Assembly (NCBI RefSeq): GCF_003097135.1
Contig: NZ_QEQL01000002.1
Location: 124,001-188,000 of the forward strand
Source of the DNA: Pseudomonas sp. URIL14HWK12:I12
GTDB lineage: Bacteria; Pseudomonadota; Gammaproteobacteria; Pseudomonadales; Pseudomonadaceae
Direction: 5' to 3'
Length of the DNA stretch: 64,000 nt
The notes beneath the pieces are model-generated. The model ran no database searches. It was not told where the DNA came from and saw nothing but the letters and a program-made list of their open reading frames with translations. Made by a program: the position numbers and the translations under genes. Positions 63,833-64,000 of the stretch are shown here, in pieces. Within the stretch, counting starts at the first letter, position 1. Each line of letters opens with the position of its first letter.

Positions 63833-64000
63833 TACCCCTACCCGCTGCGGCTACGTGGCCATCGTTGGTCGGCCGAACGTGGGCAAGTCCACCTTGCTCA
63901 ACCACATCCTTGGCCAGAAGCTGGCGATCACCTCGCGCAAGCCCCAGACCACTCGCCACACCATGCTTGGCATCAAGACCGAAGGCCCGGTGCAGGCGGT
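63825..64000 (+). CDS. era: GTPase Era, N-terminus only (cut by window edge)
   Basis: The first 58 codons of Era, an essential GTPase in 16S rRNA and 30S maturation. [32 protein letters not shown] contains the P-loop GRPNVGKS, and [17 protein letters not shown] is the switch I region. The KH domain lies beyond the window. It overlaps the rnc end, as usual. Confidence 0.96.
   Translation, partial: MSDTPTRCGYVAIVGRPNVGKSTLLNHILGQKLAITSRKPQTTRHTMLGIKTEGPVQA

Overview
The window is a chromosomal backbone segment of a GC-rich gammaproteobacterium, almost certainly a Pseudomonas of the P. putida group. The evidence is the complete wsp surface-sensing operon, algU-mucA-mucB followed directly by mucD with no mucC, a DUF3509 gene (a Pseudomonas family), and near-identity of many housekeeping proteins to those I recall from P. 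putida. I see no rRNA, tRNA, insertion sequence, prophage, integron or CRISPR array, and base composition looks even throughout.

Layout. 1-3.4 kb (minus strand): truncated MFS sugar/organic-acid-type transporter, a CorC-like CBS protein and a CcsA/YpjD-like membrane protein. 3.6-13.1 kb (plus): ffh, the rpsP-rimM-trmD-rplS operon, a thioesterase, xerD-dsbC-hom-thrC, a degenerate receiver protein and a DUF3509 protein. 13.3-22.3 kb: a periplasmic solute-binding-like protein, yaeQ, recJ, an Old Yellow Enzyme, a berberine-bridge-type flavin oxidase, opgD and a TerB/DUF533 protein. 22.4-30.8 kb: wspABCDEF and wspR, a chemosensory pathway whose output is cyclic di-GMP. 30.9-34.5 kb: prfB with its programmed +1 frameshift, lysS, and a family 7 polysaccharide lyase without a signal peptide. 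34.6-40.7 kb: two DUF4398 lipoproteins (one fused to OmpA), a small conserved protein, ppc, adk, tsaB. 40.9-43.4 kb: small hypothetical, DUF72 protein, Pro/Tyr-rich lipoprotein, ung. 43.4-49.7 kb: a tripartite tricarboxylate transporter (tctC-tctB-tctA plus an AbrB-type membrane protein) divergent from its two-component system tctD-tctE. 49.7-55.6 kb: HDOD protein, ygfZ divergent from sdhE-ygfX, a LysR regulator, an SDR with unusual active site, nadB. 55.9-64 kb: algU-mucA-mucB, mucD, lepA, lepB, DUF4845, rnc and the start of era.

How the genes work together. Three envelope- or surface-linked systems share the window: Wsp (surface contact to c-di-GMP), AlgU/MucABD (envelope stress to alginate) and an alginate-lyase-type enzyme. 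Two sites upstream of algU fit the AlgU promoter consensus (GAACTT, 16-17 nt, TC), implying autoregulation, and a weaker one precedes the DUF4398 lipoprotein gene. The tct block has a tandem 11-nt direct repeat between tctC and tctD that is the best candidate for the TctD operator. 

The most unusual items are the predicted bicovalent FAD oxidase with a nested inverted repeat just upstream, the SDR lacking the Tyr-Lys pair, the leaderless PL7 lyase next to a possible 23-residue ORF, the pseudo-receiver behind thrC, and a family of intergenic GCTTGAAGC-type repeats at three loci. I found no convincing wholly new multi-gene system; most of the window is conserved backbone.
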